In this document: positions 54,874 through 64,000 of the stretch, piece by piece
Layout of the letters: each line of letters starts with the position of its first letter
Position numbering within the stretch: the first letter of the stretch is position 1
DNA from: Vicia villosa
Lineage: Eukaryota; Streptophyta; Magnoliopsida; Fabales; Fabaceae
NCBI RefSeq assembly: GCF_029867415.1
Contig: NC_081183.1
Location: forward strand, 141,995,097-142,059,096
Length of the DNA stretch: 64,000 nt
Reading direction: 5' to 3'
The notes under the pieces: generated by a model
Told to the model about the DNA's origin: nothing
Seen by the model: the letters and a program-made list of their open reading frames with translations, nothing else
Databases searched by the model: none
Position numbers and translations under genes: made by a program

Positions 54874-57451
54874 ACCTCGTCTACTACTCCTCCAGATATA
54901 ATTATAACACAATGACAATACCACTAATTGCACATGCTAATCATTCAACATCTTTGCAGCATAGCAGTTTAACAAACATGGCAACCACTTATCAACATTT
55001 CAATGTAAAAGCATTTCAAGTAGCAATAACAACAACACACATAGATTCTCCCTCGGCTAGTCAGGCGTGTACTCTACCACATAATAGTCATCAACATAGC
55101 ATAATTATACTTGGATATACAACATCATGGTAAATCATCACATTATCATTACAACAACATTACTCACGACATCACATCATCCTCATATTGACATCCACAT
55201 AACCAGAGTTTGTCATAATATATAGTATTACTCATTGTTCCCTATAATCAACCGATACAACATCACAACAGCTGCAACAAAGTCATTATAATATCACCCA
55301 ACCCAATTCGATGTTAACATGTATTATGATATCACAACAATTTACAACGAACACCTTTAAGCTAGTCATCACACCAGACAACAACTATGCCATATCACAC
55401 TTCAGCTGCGCCACTTTGATCGTCAACCTCAAAATTAATGTCCTCATTTGATTTCTGTCAACTGCCAAATCTACAAGTTTCACATCTGGCTTCTGGCTTT
55501 CTATACTATCCGCTAGAAATCATGCCCACCTTTGATATCCCCAATTTTCCACTCTGCAGCGTTAGCTCGCATACAACTCCAGCCTCCGAACTATTCCATA
55601 AGTCTTAATTCCTTCCTAGCCACTTCTCCACTAGGTTCACACGAAATAATGAATGACCATCCTCACGATAGAATGTCAATCACCTTACACACTATCAAGC
55701 TAGCAAGACAAGTCTATCCCATCCAATACGATCTCGTCTACTATTGACAAGAGATCAAAGGTGATCAGTTCCTCAATTTGTCAATAGATAGCTGACAACC
55801 ATAATGGAATATAAATCATCGTTACCAAACTATAATAGCATTCATTTAGAACTTGTACTCAAGTCACCTAAAGCACCATAATCCAATAATCTCTTTTGAG
55901 ATTTACCATTCCTTCCACAGTTTCCTTCTCATTCGGTCTTGTCAATGAGACACCATCGTCCAATATGTTACACGGTCTACTTCACACTCACTTAACATTA
56001 CACAAACGTTAAGTTCATTTTAACTCAAAAAATGATAACATACCCAACACATTAAAATTCATTGTGCTCCAATTGAAGTCTGTATTCATGTAGAGGACTT
56101 TAACCACATTCCTAAATCCCTGGTTTTCTCCTAAATCTCATAACATCGAGGATCCATACATTTTCACATTCATACCTCAGTCCAATCGCAACCTCTATAA
56201 TACCATTATCTCTCCTTCCTTCAATCCATAATCTAAGTCTCTCGGCAATCGTCACCATGTACCATTTAAATCGATTCCAGGTACCGGAATCATTACTATT
56301 GAAAAGAACATCGCGCTAGCTTTCTAACGCTTCAAATGGCGACCCAAATAGAGTTACGCTCCAAAAGTTATGAATCTTTAAAGTTTCCCCAAAAACCAGA
56401 AAAATTCCTGCGAACAACCCTCGAGTTCATACTAATTCTTCACTAAAATCCAACCAATCCAACCACCTTTCATGAAATAAACACTTATCCATTCACACCT
56501 AAGATATGGTAATAATTTGGAACCATAAAACATGAATTCTAACACATTTCCAAAACCTCATTCTTCTTATAACTCAAGAGACACAGTAATTCGCCAAAAA
56601 TCCGTCTTCGAAACACTAAGGCTCCATTCCTTTTCATAAAAATACTCATATATTCGAGTTCCGATTCTGACCCTCGATTCACAAACACCCAACAACATCG
56701 ATGACGTACAACAATCTCTTATGTGATTCCAACAACAAAACCCATAACAACTTATCCTTCTGCCACCATTCAAAATATCGACATCGCACACAATGGTAAC
56801 TCAACACTGACAACTTCACGATCAATATGCAATGTTGAAAATGTTGCAACTCTCTGAGCTTCATCTTCTAAGAGCTATCCTACCCGCTTAACAGATACCT
56901 TCCGATTTAAGAATCTACATCATTAAAACATCTCGTAATCTCACTTGACTTAGCTCCCAACAGTTCACCCCAGGGATAAAGTTAACCCAATCCTAGAACT
57001 CGCTCTAATGACAAGTCGCAATTATCCCTAGAGAAAATCAGGACTCTTACACAACTGGCACATCTTTAGCCATAACATCGCCCTCCACCCCTAGAGATGC
57101 AAACAACTAAAGTACCTGATTATTCCCTCTCAAGGACACTCCGACTTGACCGCCAGATGTAAATCTTGAATTTGTACTCCCTTTGAACTCGGGAATTAAC
57201 AAGGTCTCACCAACATTTTCACTTCTGCACTCCATGGAAAACTGAGCCAACTATTCACACCTGAACCATCTCAGAGAAGCACGAGCTTCTCCCCACTTGT
57301 TTCAATCTGACTCCTGCAAACAAGTAATTAGAAAACATAAAGCACAGACAGTGTTCCACACACATGTCACGTACTAAGGAACAACGCGTTGACAGTATTC
57401 AGCTGTCACACTACTCTACTGACTCGAAAACTTGGCCAGATGGAACGACCA
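54874..57451 (-). other. Noncoding interior of the nested non-autonomous element
   Basis: About 2.6 kb between the primer site and the solo-LTR insertion. No gag, protease, reverse transcriptase or integrase motif is visible in any frame. Short frames are at random length. This is a large-retrotransposon-derivative-like interior. Confidence 0.6.
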
Positions 57452-57463
57452 GCTCTGATACCA
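57452..57463 (-). promoter_or_regulatory. Primer-binding site (initiator tRNA-Met type)
   Basis: The minus strand reads TGGTATCAGAGC, four bases after the LTR end at 57468. This fixes the orientation as minus. Confidence 0.85.
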
Positions 57464-57467
57464 CTAA

Positions 57468-58207
57468 TGTAACACCCAATTCTACCCGGTAAATATTATT
57501 AAATCAGAGTTACAAAATTTCATCATATGAATAGGATGCTACATTTACTTATAAAAAACAACGGCATTTAATTGCATGTAAAACATATATAACACATAAA
57601 TTTGGATGAACCGACAACAACGTAATTTAATCTTCAAAGATAAAACAACTTTCAAAAGTAAGCAGCGGAATCACAAAATTCAACTTTATGGCGTAACATC
57701 TTGGTCCAACTGAAAACAACTTCAAACAACAAAGTATTGAATAAAAACATGGATACAAAATTAAGAATGCCTAACCTCTACCATACCCATCATCATACAA
57801 ACTCTTAGAGAGTAAGAACCCCACCCTTACCTTGGATTGAAAGTTGCTCTAAGCTTCCAATTGGGGTTTGCCCTAGCTCTATGCACTTTTCTCTTTCTAC
57901 GTTCTTCCAAATTCAGAATTTCTCTAATTCTTTTCTCCTTCTAAGTAACCTAATTCTTATATTTACTTAACCTTATAATTTTATTATTCCTATTGGGCTT
58001 AAATTCCACACCCCACCTTTGCTACAACCAGCCACCTAAGAAAGCCCAACAATTAATCCTATAACTATTCTAATATTAATACTATTACAAATCAATTAAA
58101 TAACCAACTAATAACAACTTAGCAACTTATACCAACATATCACAATATTTCAATGAAGAATTCAAAATAGTTTAATTAAATAATTAATTAAATTAACGGG
58201 CGTTACA
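57468..58207 (-). repeat. 5' LTR (short form) of the nested non-autonomous element
   Basis: 740 bp with TGTAAC...GTTACA ends. Its sequence joins TGAATAAAAA directly to CATGGATACAAAATTAAG, skipping about 1.22 kb present in 43375-45336. Confidence 0.85.
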
Positions 58208-58305
58208 AAAATATTCATAATTTCTCATTTTCATACAACAATCATTACTTTTTTTTATACGTGTAAAAAATTCAAAACGACTTATAATAAAAAACAAAGG
58301 TAGTA

Positions 58306-59180
58306 TCTATGTATTTTTTTTTAATTTAATAAAATTGTTGTACTCTTTTTTTTATCATACTTTTTTTCATTTTTTAAAAATATTTAGTACTCAAATTCGA
58401 TAATCATTATAAGATGAACGCATTTTTTAAAATAAATTTTGGTTTATCTTTATTTCTTTTGTTATTATTATAAATTTTATTTTAGTTAGAAGTACAAATT
58501 TTAAAAAATATTTGGCCTGCCTCCCTCACTCATATTTGGCACCCTAGATATTATGCATTTACTATTATGTCTTTATTTAATTTTTCCAATTTTTAAAAAA
58601 AGTATTGTGTATTACCATATATTTTAGTTATGTGGAATTTAGCACGTGTTTATACTAGACTTTTATTAAAAAAATTAGAGTTTATGAGTATCTATGAAGA
58701 AATACAAGAAAATTTCAAAATATCCAATAAAAATGCATTTTTTAAGCAAAATGTATGAAGAAATTCTGAAATTTTAAAATACTTGATGGATTTATACAAG
58801 TTTTTCAAAAAAATTGATGTAGGACAATGTTTTTTTGACAAAATTGTCTTTGTACTCTTTTTTTTGAAAAATCTGATACGTGTCGAATTTTCTGAATTTT
58901 CATAAAAATCACTATACAGTGAAGTTATTTAAATGTTTTTTAAAATATTTTTTTTTACATTTTTAACGAATCAGTATCCCAATATTAACATATTGTATCA
59001 AAAGTAATTGTACACTCATAATTAAACCGATAAAATATATACATATAATGGATAGTATACTACGATATAAACAATATGAATACAAAATAAATTATGTAGA
59101 CTTCCCTACTTCTGCCTAGTGTCTTATACGTCCTGCATGTGCGGTTTCACATACTTTTGTACCTTCACAATGATTTTGTC
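58306..59180. other. AT-rich stretch, no gene seen
   Basis: Homopolymer-rich AT DNA between the MITE right end and the OTU/transposase pseudogene. No recognisable repeats or genes. Confidence 0.55.
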
Positions 59181-59188
59181 TCCAGCGG

Positions 59189-61740
59189 TTAGCGATGGAA
59201 GGCCATGGTTTCAACTTCGCCTGAAAGCCAATGGTTGTTGTTAACAAAACCAACTTCAATAAACTTATGTCTACTTGCAGACATATATGCAGATATCACT
59301 AGTGAGAAGAAAATGATGTTAAGGTTTTTGGACAACGAGACCAATATCACACAGTTTATAAAAGCAATGGGGAAACCCATATAAGGAGTCGTCATCCATT
59401 TATCACGACCTCGCCACCTAAGCTAGCTACTCGAAACGAACTCTTAACTTCAATGATTGTGTCATATAACATCTTAGAATAAAAATCACAGTGTTGTTAA
59501 ACCTCTCCATCTAAATGTGTCTAAATCAAAGGCCATGACTCTTCATCTCATCCAAGTAAAGCTGCAATAACAAGACAATCACAATTTCCACCAGGCTCCA
59601 ACTCTACAATGTCATCAATATAGTCATGCATGAAAGTAGGAAATTGAGACAAGTAAAGATGTCTTGAGAACTAGCTAGATGGTTGACTTGGATTTGGTTT
59701 TGTATATGATTTCTTCATCGTCTGACTTCCCTGCGAGCTCTCAACATACTCCCACTTTAAATGATCACAATGCACATCACTCTTCTGACCCTTTTTACTC
59801 TTCTTACTCCCCCTATTTGGCTTGTACTGCACTGGTGGTGGACACATAAAAGTTGTGGATGAATGTGTTAGTTCCTGAACTTTTTTATTCATCACCCTCT
59901 GGCCAACTATATCCAATGCACTAAAATACCTCTTCAATTCTTCACTCTCTTCTTCTAACTCCAATTGTGTCCCACTATCTTCTAGAGTGACTTCAAAATC
60001 TTTAATATTTAATTTCTTCTGATACACATGAATCGATTCTAACGGAACAAGCGCTCCTTGTATTTGAAAACCTGCAAGTTGACACACACAAGGTAACCCA
60101 TGTGTTATTATAATGAAGCAAACACAAGCATCTTTTATAAGTATTGAGTGCGCCTAAGAGGGGGGTGAATTAGGACTTTAAAAATTTATCTAGTTTTATT
60201 ACAATTGGTTATTTCTTTTTTGGTTATGTTAGGCAATGAAAGCGGTAAAGTGCGAAAAGTAAAGAACACAACGGTGTATCCCGGTTCCCCTCACAATCCA
60301 AGAGTACTCCAGTTCCCTTACAACATGTAAGAGATTTTAATATAGTTAGATCTTTAATGGCAAGACAACCCTAGTCTTCCCATATAAGACTCTAACACAA
60401 TCAACAAGAACAATCCTCTTGTGATTCAACCAAGTTGAAATAAGAATAATCATCTCCAATTCAACTCTCTTGCTTGAAACAATCCTGGACAACAAGGTAT
60501 CTACACCAATAAAGTAGAAAAAAAACAATCATTTCTTTTCCACTTTCTTGTTTCCAACAATCCTGGACAACAAGGTACATACATAATTCTGAATAATTTG
60601 TATAAGAAGAATGTTTGTATAATGAACAAGATTTAATCATATGACCAAAGTCTTCTTCTCTTTAAAATATGTAATATCAATATCATAAACTATCTAAGTG
60701 CTCAATGATACTTTTACAATGATATGAAAATTTTCTCAAAAAACATCTTAGTATGGAAATTTGTAATGAAAATTTTGATTGAAAGAGGTGATTAAAAAAC
60801 TAGTGTTTTTTTTTGTTGCATAAAATATATCCTAAGAGACCTCTATAAATTAATGCAAAAATTTGAGACATTTTCACGAAGGTTAGCAATAGTTTAGAAT
60901 GACAATGGTTCATGAAAAAGACATAATTTTGAATTATGTGCAGGACTCGTTAACTCAGTTAAACAAATTATTGACTTAAGAAGTGCAAAACATTTTTCAA
61001 ATTTCAAAGTTAAAATACTACTTCATACCAGTGCAAATTGTCGCTGTTTTTAGTGTTGTTACGACTGGTTAAACTATCACAGTTTACCAAAAACAGAATG
61101 TTCGAAAAATTAAAAAAAATTCTAAGTATTTGAACCAACCTTATACAACATTTATTGATGTATCCAAGTCAATAAATTATATTTGAAAGTGATTTAATAT
61201 GGTTCAAATATGAAAAATATTATATTTGAAAGAGATTTAACATGGTTCAAACATGAAAAATAAATTTTCCAATGCATGATAAAAAATATTTTAAACACTA
61301 AGAAATATATATGATATGTAATTCATATACCTAAGATGATGAACAAAACCTTGTGAACCAAGTCAAATCTTCATAGATCTTTTTCTCCTTCTTTGATAAG
61401 GTAGTATTGAGTTTGTCTTCATCAAAACATGTTGGAAACTTATCTTCACATCTTTGTCATAACCAACAAATTTTACCTGTTCCAACTCTTTTGCAACATG
61501 TTGTATACAATGTCTTGAAACGAAGCCATGCAATTTGGAGTAAAGTGGAGTATTATACCAATGCTCAATTTTGGAAATAATGTTTTGAAATGATACTCTC
61601 ATTGAACCTAGTTGCAACTTTAACATGGTGTTCACCACATCCCAACTTTTTCATAAATCTCCCCGGCTAGTAGTTAACATATTTTTTTAGTTTCCAATGA
61701 GCAAATTCAACCCTAAAAAACATAAATAGAAAAAGAAGTT
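59189..61740 (-). pseudogene. FAR1/MULE-type transposase C-terminus joined to OTU-like protease, decayed
   Basis: Minus-strand pieces in order: about 61735-61640 (VEFAHWKLK, then stops/frameshift); 61638-61456 (MLKLQLGSMRVSFQN, EHWYNTPLYSKLHGFVSRHC, ELEQVKFVGYDKD); after an insertion, 60135-60040 with a SWIM-type zinc finger (CVCFIIITHGLPCVCQLAG) and LVPLESIHVYQKKLNI; a basic linker to 59671 (RGSKKSKKGQKS); and about 59665-59189 with an OTU-like domain. The OTU part has the Cys box ELEPGGNCDCLVIAALLG (DGNC altered to GGNC), TPYMGFPIAFINCVILVSLS, and a His box VGFVNNNHW. This transposase-OTU order is familiar from legume MULE-related genes. Several in-frame stops and a 1.3-kb insertion show it is dead. 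Confidence 0.75.
60136..61448. mobile_element. Unclassified insertion splitting the transposase-OTU pseudogene
   Basis: The pseudogene's reading breaks at CATCTTT (61449-61455) and resumes at CATCTTT (60129-60135), suggesting a 7-bp (possibly longer, decayed) target duplication. Left sequence GAGTGCGCCTAAGAGGGGGG and the phrase CAATCCTGGACAACAAGGTA (twice, ~60480 and ~60559) look like a dispersed repeat. No clear LTR, TIR or coding motif is visible, so the class is unknown. Confidence 0.45.
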
Positions 61741-61870
61741 ATAAACTAATTGTTGATGTTTTTATTGGCTGATTGACATTCATGTTTGGCTAAAATATAA
61801 TAGCAGCAAAATGTAATATAATGTATAAGTCTTGCAATTATGAAAGAATAAAACAGGTACAAAAGCAAGA

Positions 61871-62950
61871 TGTTATATGGAATGTCATGACATCAACTCA
61901 TGACATCGCGCCTGCAGAACTGGAATGTAGATTCAGTTTGATTCTCAACAGATACAGAATATTCTATGAACATTATGTAATCCAATGTGGCGCAGATTTA
62001 AAGGTCAATAGAATCAAGTCAGAATATTGAAGAATCAAATCAGAATATTGAAGATTCAGCAGTTTCTAATTTAGGAGATAAATTAGGAAACTTGTGATTG
62101 AAGACCTTTCTTTTAGCAAAAGATATCTGCAGATTTGTAACAGCTAGTAGTGTTGCGATATGTAAGCCCAAGTCCAATTGGGAATAGGTTATAAATAGAA
62201 ACCTTTATAACCTAGTTTGATATAGAAAACCGTGTCTACAAAAGATGTAGTCATTAGGGTTTCTATAGGTAGACCACCTAGGCTGTGGGATGGCTGCCAT
62301 GTCCTTCTCGAAACCTATAAGTAAGAGAAGTTATTGTTCTCACTCGAAACCTGTAGGTAAGAGTTGAGTATTTTGTTCATGATTGAAGTTGTGAAGCAAG
62401 ATCAAGTTAGTGTTCATTGTTAATTGTTTAAATAGTTGTTGCAGGGTTGTAACAGTTAGGTATCACTAGGGAGTGAGCAGAGGTTCTCTTGTCTTAGATG
62501 GAGTTCTAAGATAAAGGTTGCATTGGGTAGTGACTAGGTAAACCAGAGGTTGTTTATCTGTAAACCAGAGGTTGTTTACATAAAATAGTACTACTGATAG
62601 TGAAATATTCTTCCTGGCTCGGTAGCCCCCATAGTAGGTAGTTAAACCGAACTAGGTTAATAATTCATTGTGTTATTTATCTTCTGAAATGTATTGTCTG
62701 TTCAGTCTTGGATGTTGTAACGTCGCGTATAACATCAGGTTCAGGTTTGATAGCTGATCCATTTACAGAACCAATGAAGTTTACAATCTGGTTATGTTGA
62801 CTAAACAAACATGATCCCAGTACTCATGGACTCCTTCTTAGGGGTAATTAAAAATTGGGGATCTTTCTGTTCTGCCTTTGCTAAGTTAATAACAGATCAG
62901 ATGTATTGACATCATGATTGACATTCTGAGTCTGTCATACCAAAATTTCA
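61871..62950 (+). repeat. 5' LTR of a SIRE/Maximus-type copia element
   Basis: 1080 bp from TGTTATATGG to AATTTCA, followed after two bases by the initiator tRNA-Met primer site. It contains a CCAAT motif near 62174 and a TATA box TATAAATA at 62190-62197, in the right order for an LTR promoter, and a 22-bp tandem duplication GTAAACCAGAGGTTGTTTA at about 62538-62581. Confidence 0.8.
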
Positions 62951-62952
62951 AT

Positions 62953-62964
62953 TGGTATCAGAGC
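62953..62964 (+). promoter_or_regulatory. Primer-binding site of the SIRE/Maximus-type element
   Basis: A perfect TGGTATCAGAGC complementary to initiator tRNA-Met. Confidence 0.9.
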
Positions 62965-64000
62965 AGGCATCCTTTCTGTTTCTGGATGAGATCCATGAGG
63001 GATACTTTCTGGTTGTGCTGAAGGTAGAAGATTGTTTGAACAAGAAGTGTTCATATTGTATGGTCCCTTGAAGTGGAGGATGGACCTATATATGGAGGAT
63101 TGGACCAACCTAACTAGAGCTGTTGGTGCTGGTATAAAGGAGAGCTAAATCCAAAGACTTCATGCGGGAGTGAAGAATTTGAATTGAACTAATTAGCCTG
63201 TATCTATGTACAGAGAAGAAACGTATCAAAACCTTCATGCGGGAGTGAAGATGTTGATAAGGTAACCTCTGTATCTATGTGATTTTATCAGGTCAGGAAG
63301 TTGGTTAGGTCTAGTCTGTTGCTTGGTGTAGAAGTAAGCATTGTGCAAAGTTGAGTTGCAGTCAATCCTTGGATGTCATGCTTACAATTGATTCATGGAG
63401 TAAGCATTGTGTGAATTCTGTTGAAGTATGGCTATTTTCCGCTACATAGCCTCTAGTGCAACCCCTATTGTATAGGAAAGATTCTAGGGTTATTTATATT
63501 CAACAGAATGTATGGCAGAACTTTACAGCTATAATTAAAGTGTCAAAGATAATTGAGTAATCTCTCAAGTCCATTCATAATGGCATGGTTTATTAGAGCT
63601 GTTGAATATCAACTGATCAATGATATTCATAATCATCTACAAGTGTGAACCTTGAAGAATTTCAAGGCTGGAGTGTTCCTAGAAGGAGGAACAGATGTCC
63701 TACCGGATGTTGGGACATTAGTACTGGTATGCAGTAGCTGAAGAACAGATGTTCTGGTGCTAAACTAATGTAGTGTGAGAACATTGGTTTGGAACCTACT
63801 CCTGGTCTAGAAGAGGAGACATCTGATTATAAGTTGATCAGGACACGATCAACATGTGCTTCTACTCCAAATCCTATTTTATGGGAGGTTAGAAGTAAAA
63901 GCTCAGTGCCAAAGAAAACTCATGAAGGTATTTTTAAATCAATATGAGCATACATCTGGTATTTTCCTCTGATCAAAGGAACCAGATATGTGAATTTTCA
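62965..64000 (+). other. Untranslated leader of the SIRE/Maximus-type element
   Basis: A noncoding leader with repeated phrases (ACTTCATGCGGGAGTGAAGA at ~63160, with a near copy at ~63233, and a GATGTCC...GTTGGGACA inverted word at about 63686-63717). No gag start is reached before the window ends. Confidence 0.65.

Larger units (their letters stand above)
43375..58207 (-). mobile_element. Non-autonomous LTR element with TGTAAC...GTTACA ends, heavily nested
   Basis: The minus-strand 5' LTR is 58207-57468, then a TGGTATCAGAGC primer site (57463-57452), noncoding interior 57451-54874, an inserted solo LTR, interior 45441-45353, a purine tract (AAGTGGAAGAGAGT) and the 3' LTR 45336-43375. Flanks AAAAC (43370-43374) and AAAAT (58208-58212) are a near-perfect target duplication. 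Primer site and the GGGCGTTACA ends resemble Ty3/gypsy chromoviruses, and a relic ending like a pol C-terminus (DEFSRTKIF) precedes the 3' LTR. No gag-pol is present. Confidence 0.75.
36288..58303. mobile_element. Stowaway-like MITE expanded by nested insertions
   Basis: Terminal inverted repeats of 29 bp lie at 36288-36316 and 58275-58303; their inner TTTTTTATTATAAGTCGTTT is identical and 25 of 29 bases match. TA follows the right end (58304-58305) and a mutated TG precedes the left. Removing the insertions bounded by their own target duplications leaves pieces 36288-36366, 43273-43374 and 58213-58303, together about 270 bp, a normal Stowaway MITE size. Element identity is inferred from the TIR type CTCC(T/C)TCCGTTT...ATAAGTCGTT. 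Confidence 0.65.

Noticed and set aside
56567..56864. Small Cys-rich frames in the interior of the nested non-autonomous element
   Set aside because: Short, overlapping, no conserved spacing of cysteines, and no support from context.
61821..62030. 69-codon plus-strand frame
   Set aside because: It spans the start of the copia 5' LTR, with no similarity to known proteins.

Overview
This is plant nuclear DNA built almost entirely of transposable elements. The mix points to a legume, probably of the large-genome Fabeae tribe (pea, vetch, lentil, grass pea). It has Ogre-type Ty3/gypsy LTRs beginning TGTCATACCCCAAAATTTG with the primer-binding site TGGCGACTCTGCTGGGGA, SIRE/Maximus-type Ty1/copia elements, L1-type LINEs, a Mutator-like element with GGGTTAAATA termini and a Stowaway-like MITE. 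I see no intact cellular gene, rRNA, functional tRNA gene or CRISPR array. The tribe assignment is inference.

Left block (1-33245). A minus-strand SIRE/Maximus-like element (about 1-4612) keeps the start of its 3' LTR, several polypurine tracts, a 70-bp tandem repeat and a 950-codon ORF of the legume putative plant transposon protein type. It abuts an L1-type LINE, also on the minus strand, which is split. Its reverse transcriptase lies at 4613-5899, and its endonuclease and ORF1 lie at 30330-32958. Between these parts sit two head-to-head copies of a non-autonomous Ogre-like element: A on plus (5900-21316) and B on minus (30329 back to 21317). They meet at a microhomology junction near 21317 and form an inverted repeat with arms of about 6.9 kb. 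Copy A is interrupted by a young, complete copia element (9776-18288; 1544-bp LTRs, 5-bp target duplication AGCCA). Its gag and pol are in different frames, joined at a canonical -1 slippery heptamer directly before the gag stop.

Middle block (33246-58305). After AT-rich diverged repeats and a copia LTR remnant comes a deep nest that can be unpacked by target-site duplications. A Stowaway-like MITE of about 270 bp (36288-58303) holds (i) a 5'-truncated LINE (36367-43258; 14-bp duplication), itself split by a non-autonomous LTR element primed by tRNA-Asp (37715-42492; CTAAT); and (ii) a non-autonomous element with tRNA-iMet primer site (43375-58207). The latter holds an Ogre-type solo LTR on minus (45447-54868; ACAGT), which holds a second solo LTR on plus (46308-51780; CTAAC), which holds a non-autonomous Mutator-like element (48525-50376; 9-bp TAAAATTAA).

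Right block (58306-64000). AT-rich DNA is followed by a decayed minus-strand gene combining a FAR1/MULE-type transposase end (SWIM zinc finger) with an OTU-like cysteine protease domain, interrupted by an unclassified 1.3-kb insert. The window ends in the 5' LTR, primer site and leader of another plus-strand SIRE/Maximus-type element.

The most unusual signals are three: a roughly 2-kb array of mini-hairpins in the Ogre-like element whose stems show compensatory base changes; arrays of short palindromes spaced about two helical turns apart in the LTRs of three unrelated families; and the frameshift signal in the young copia element.
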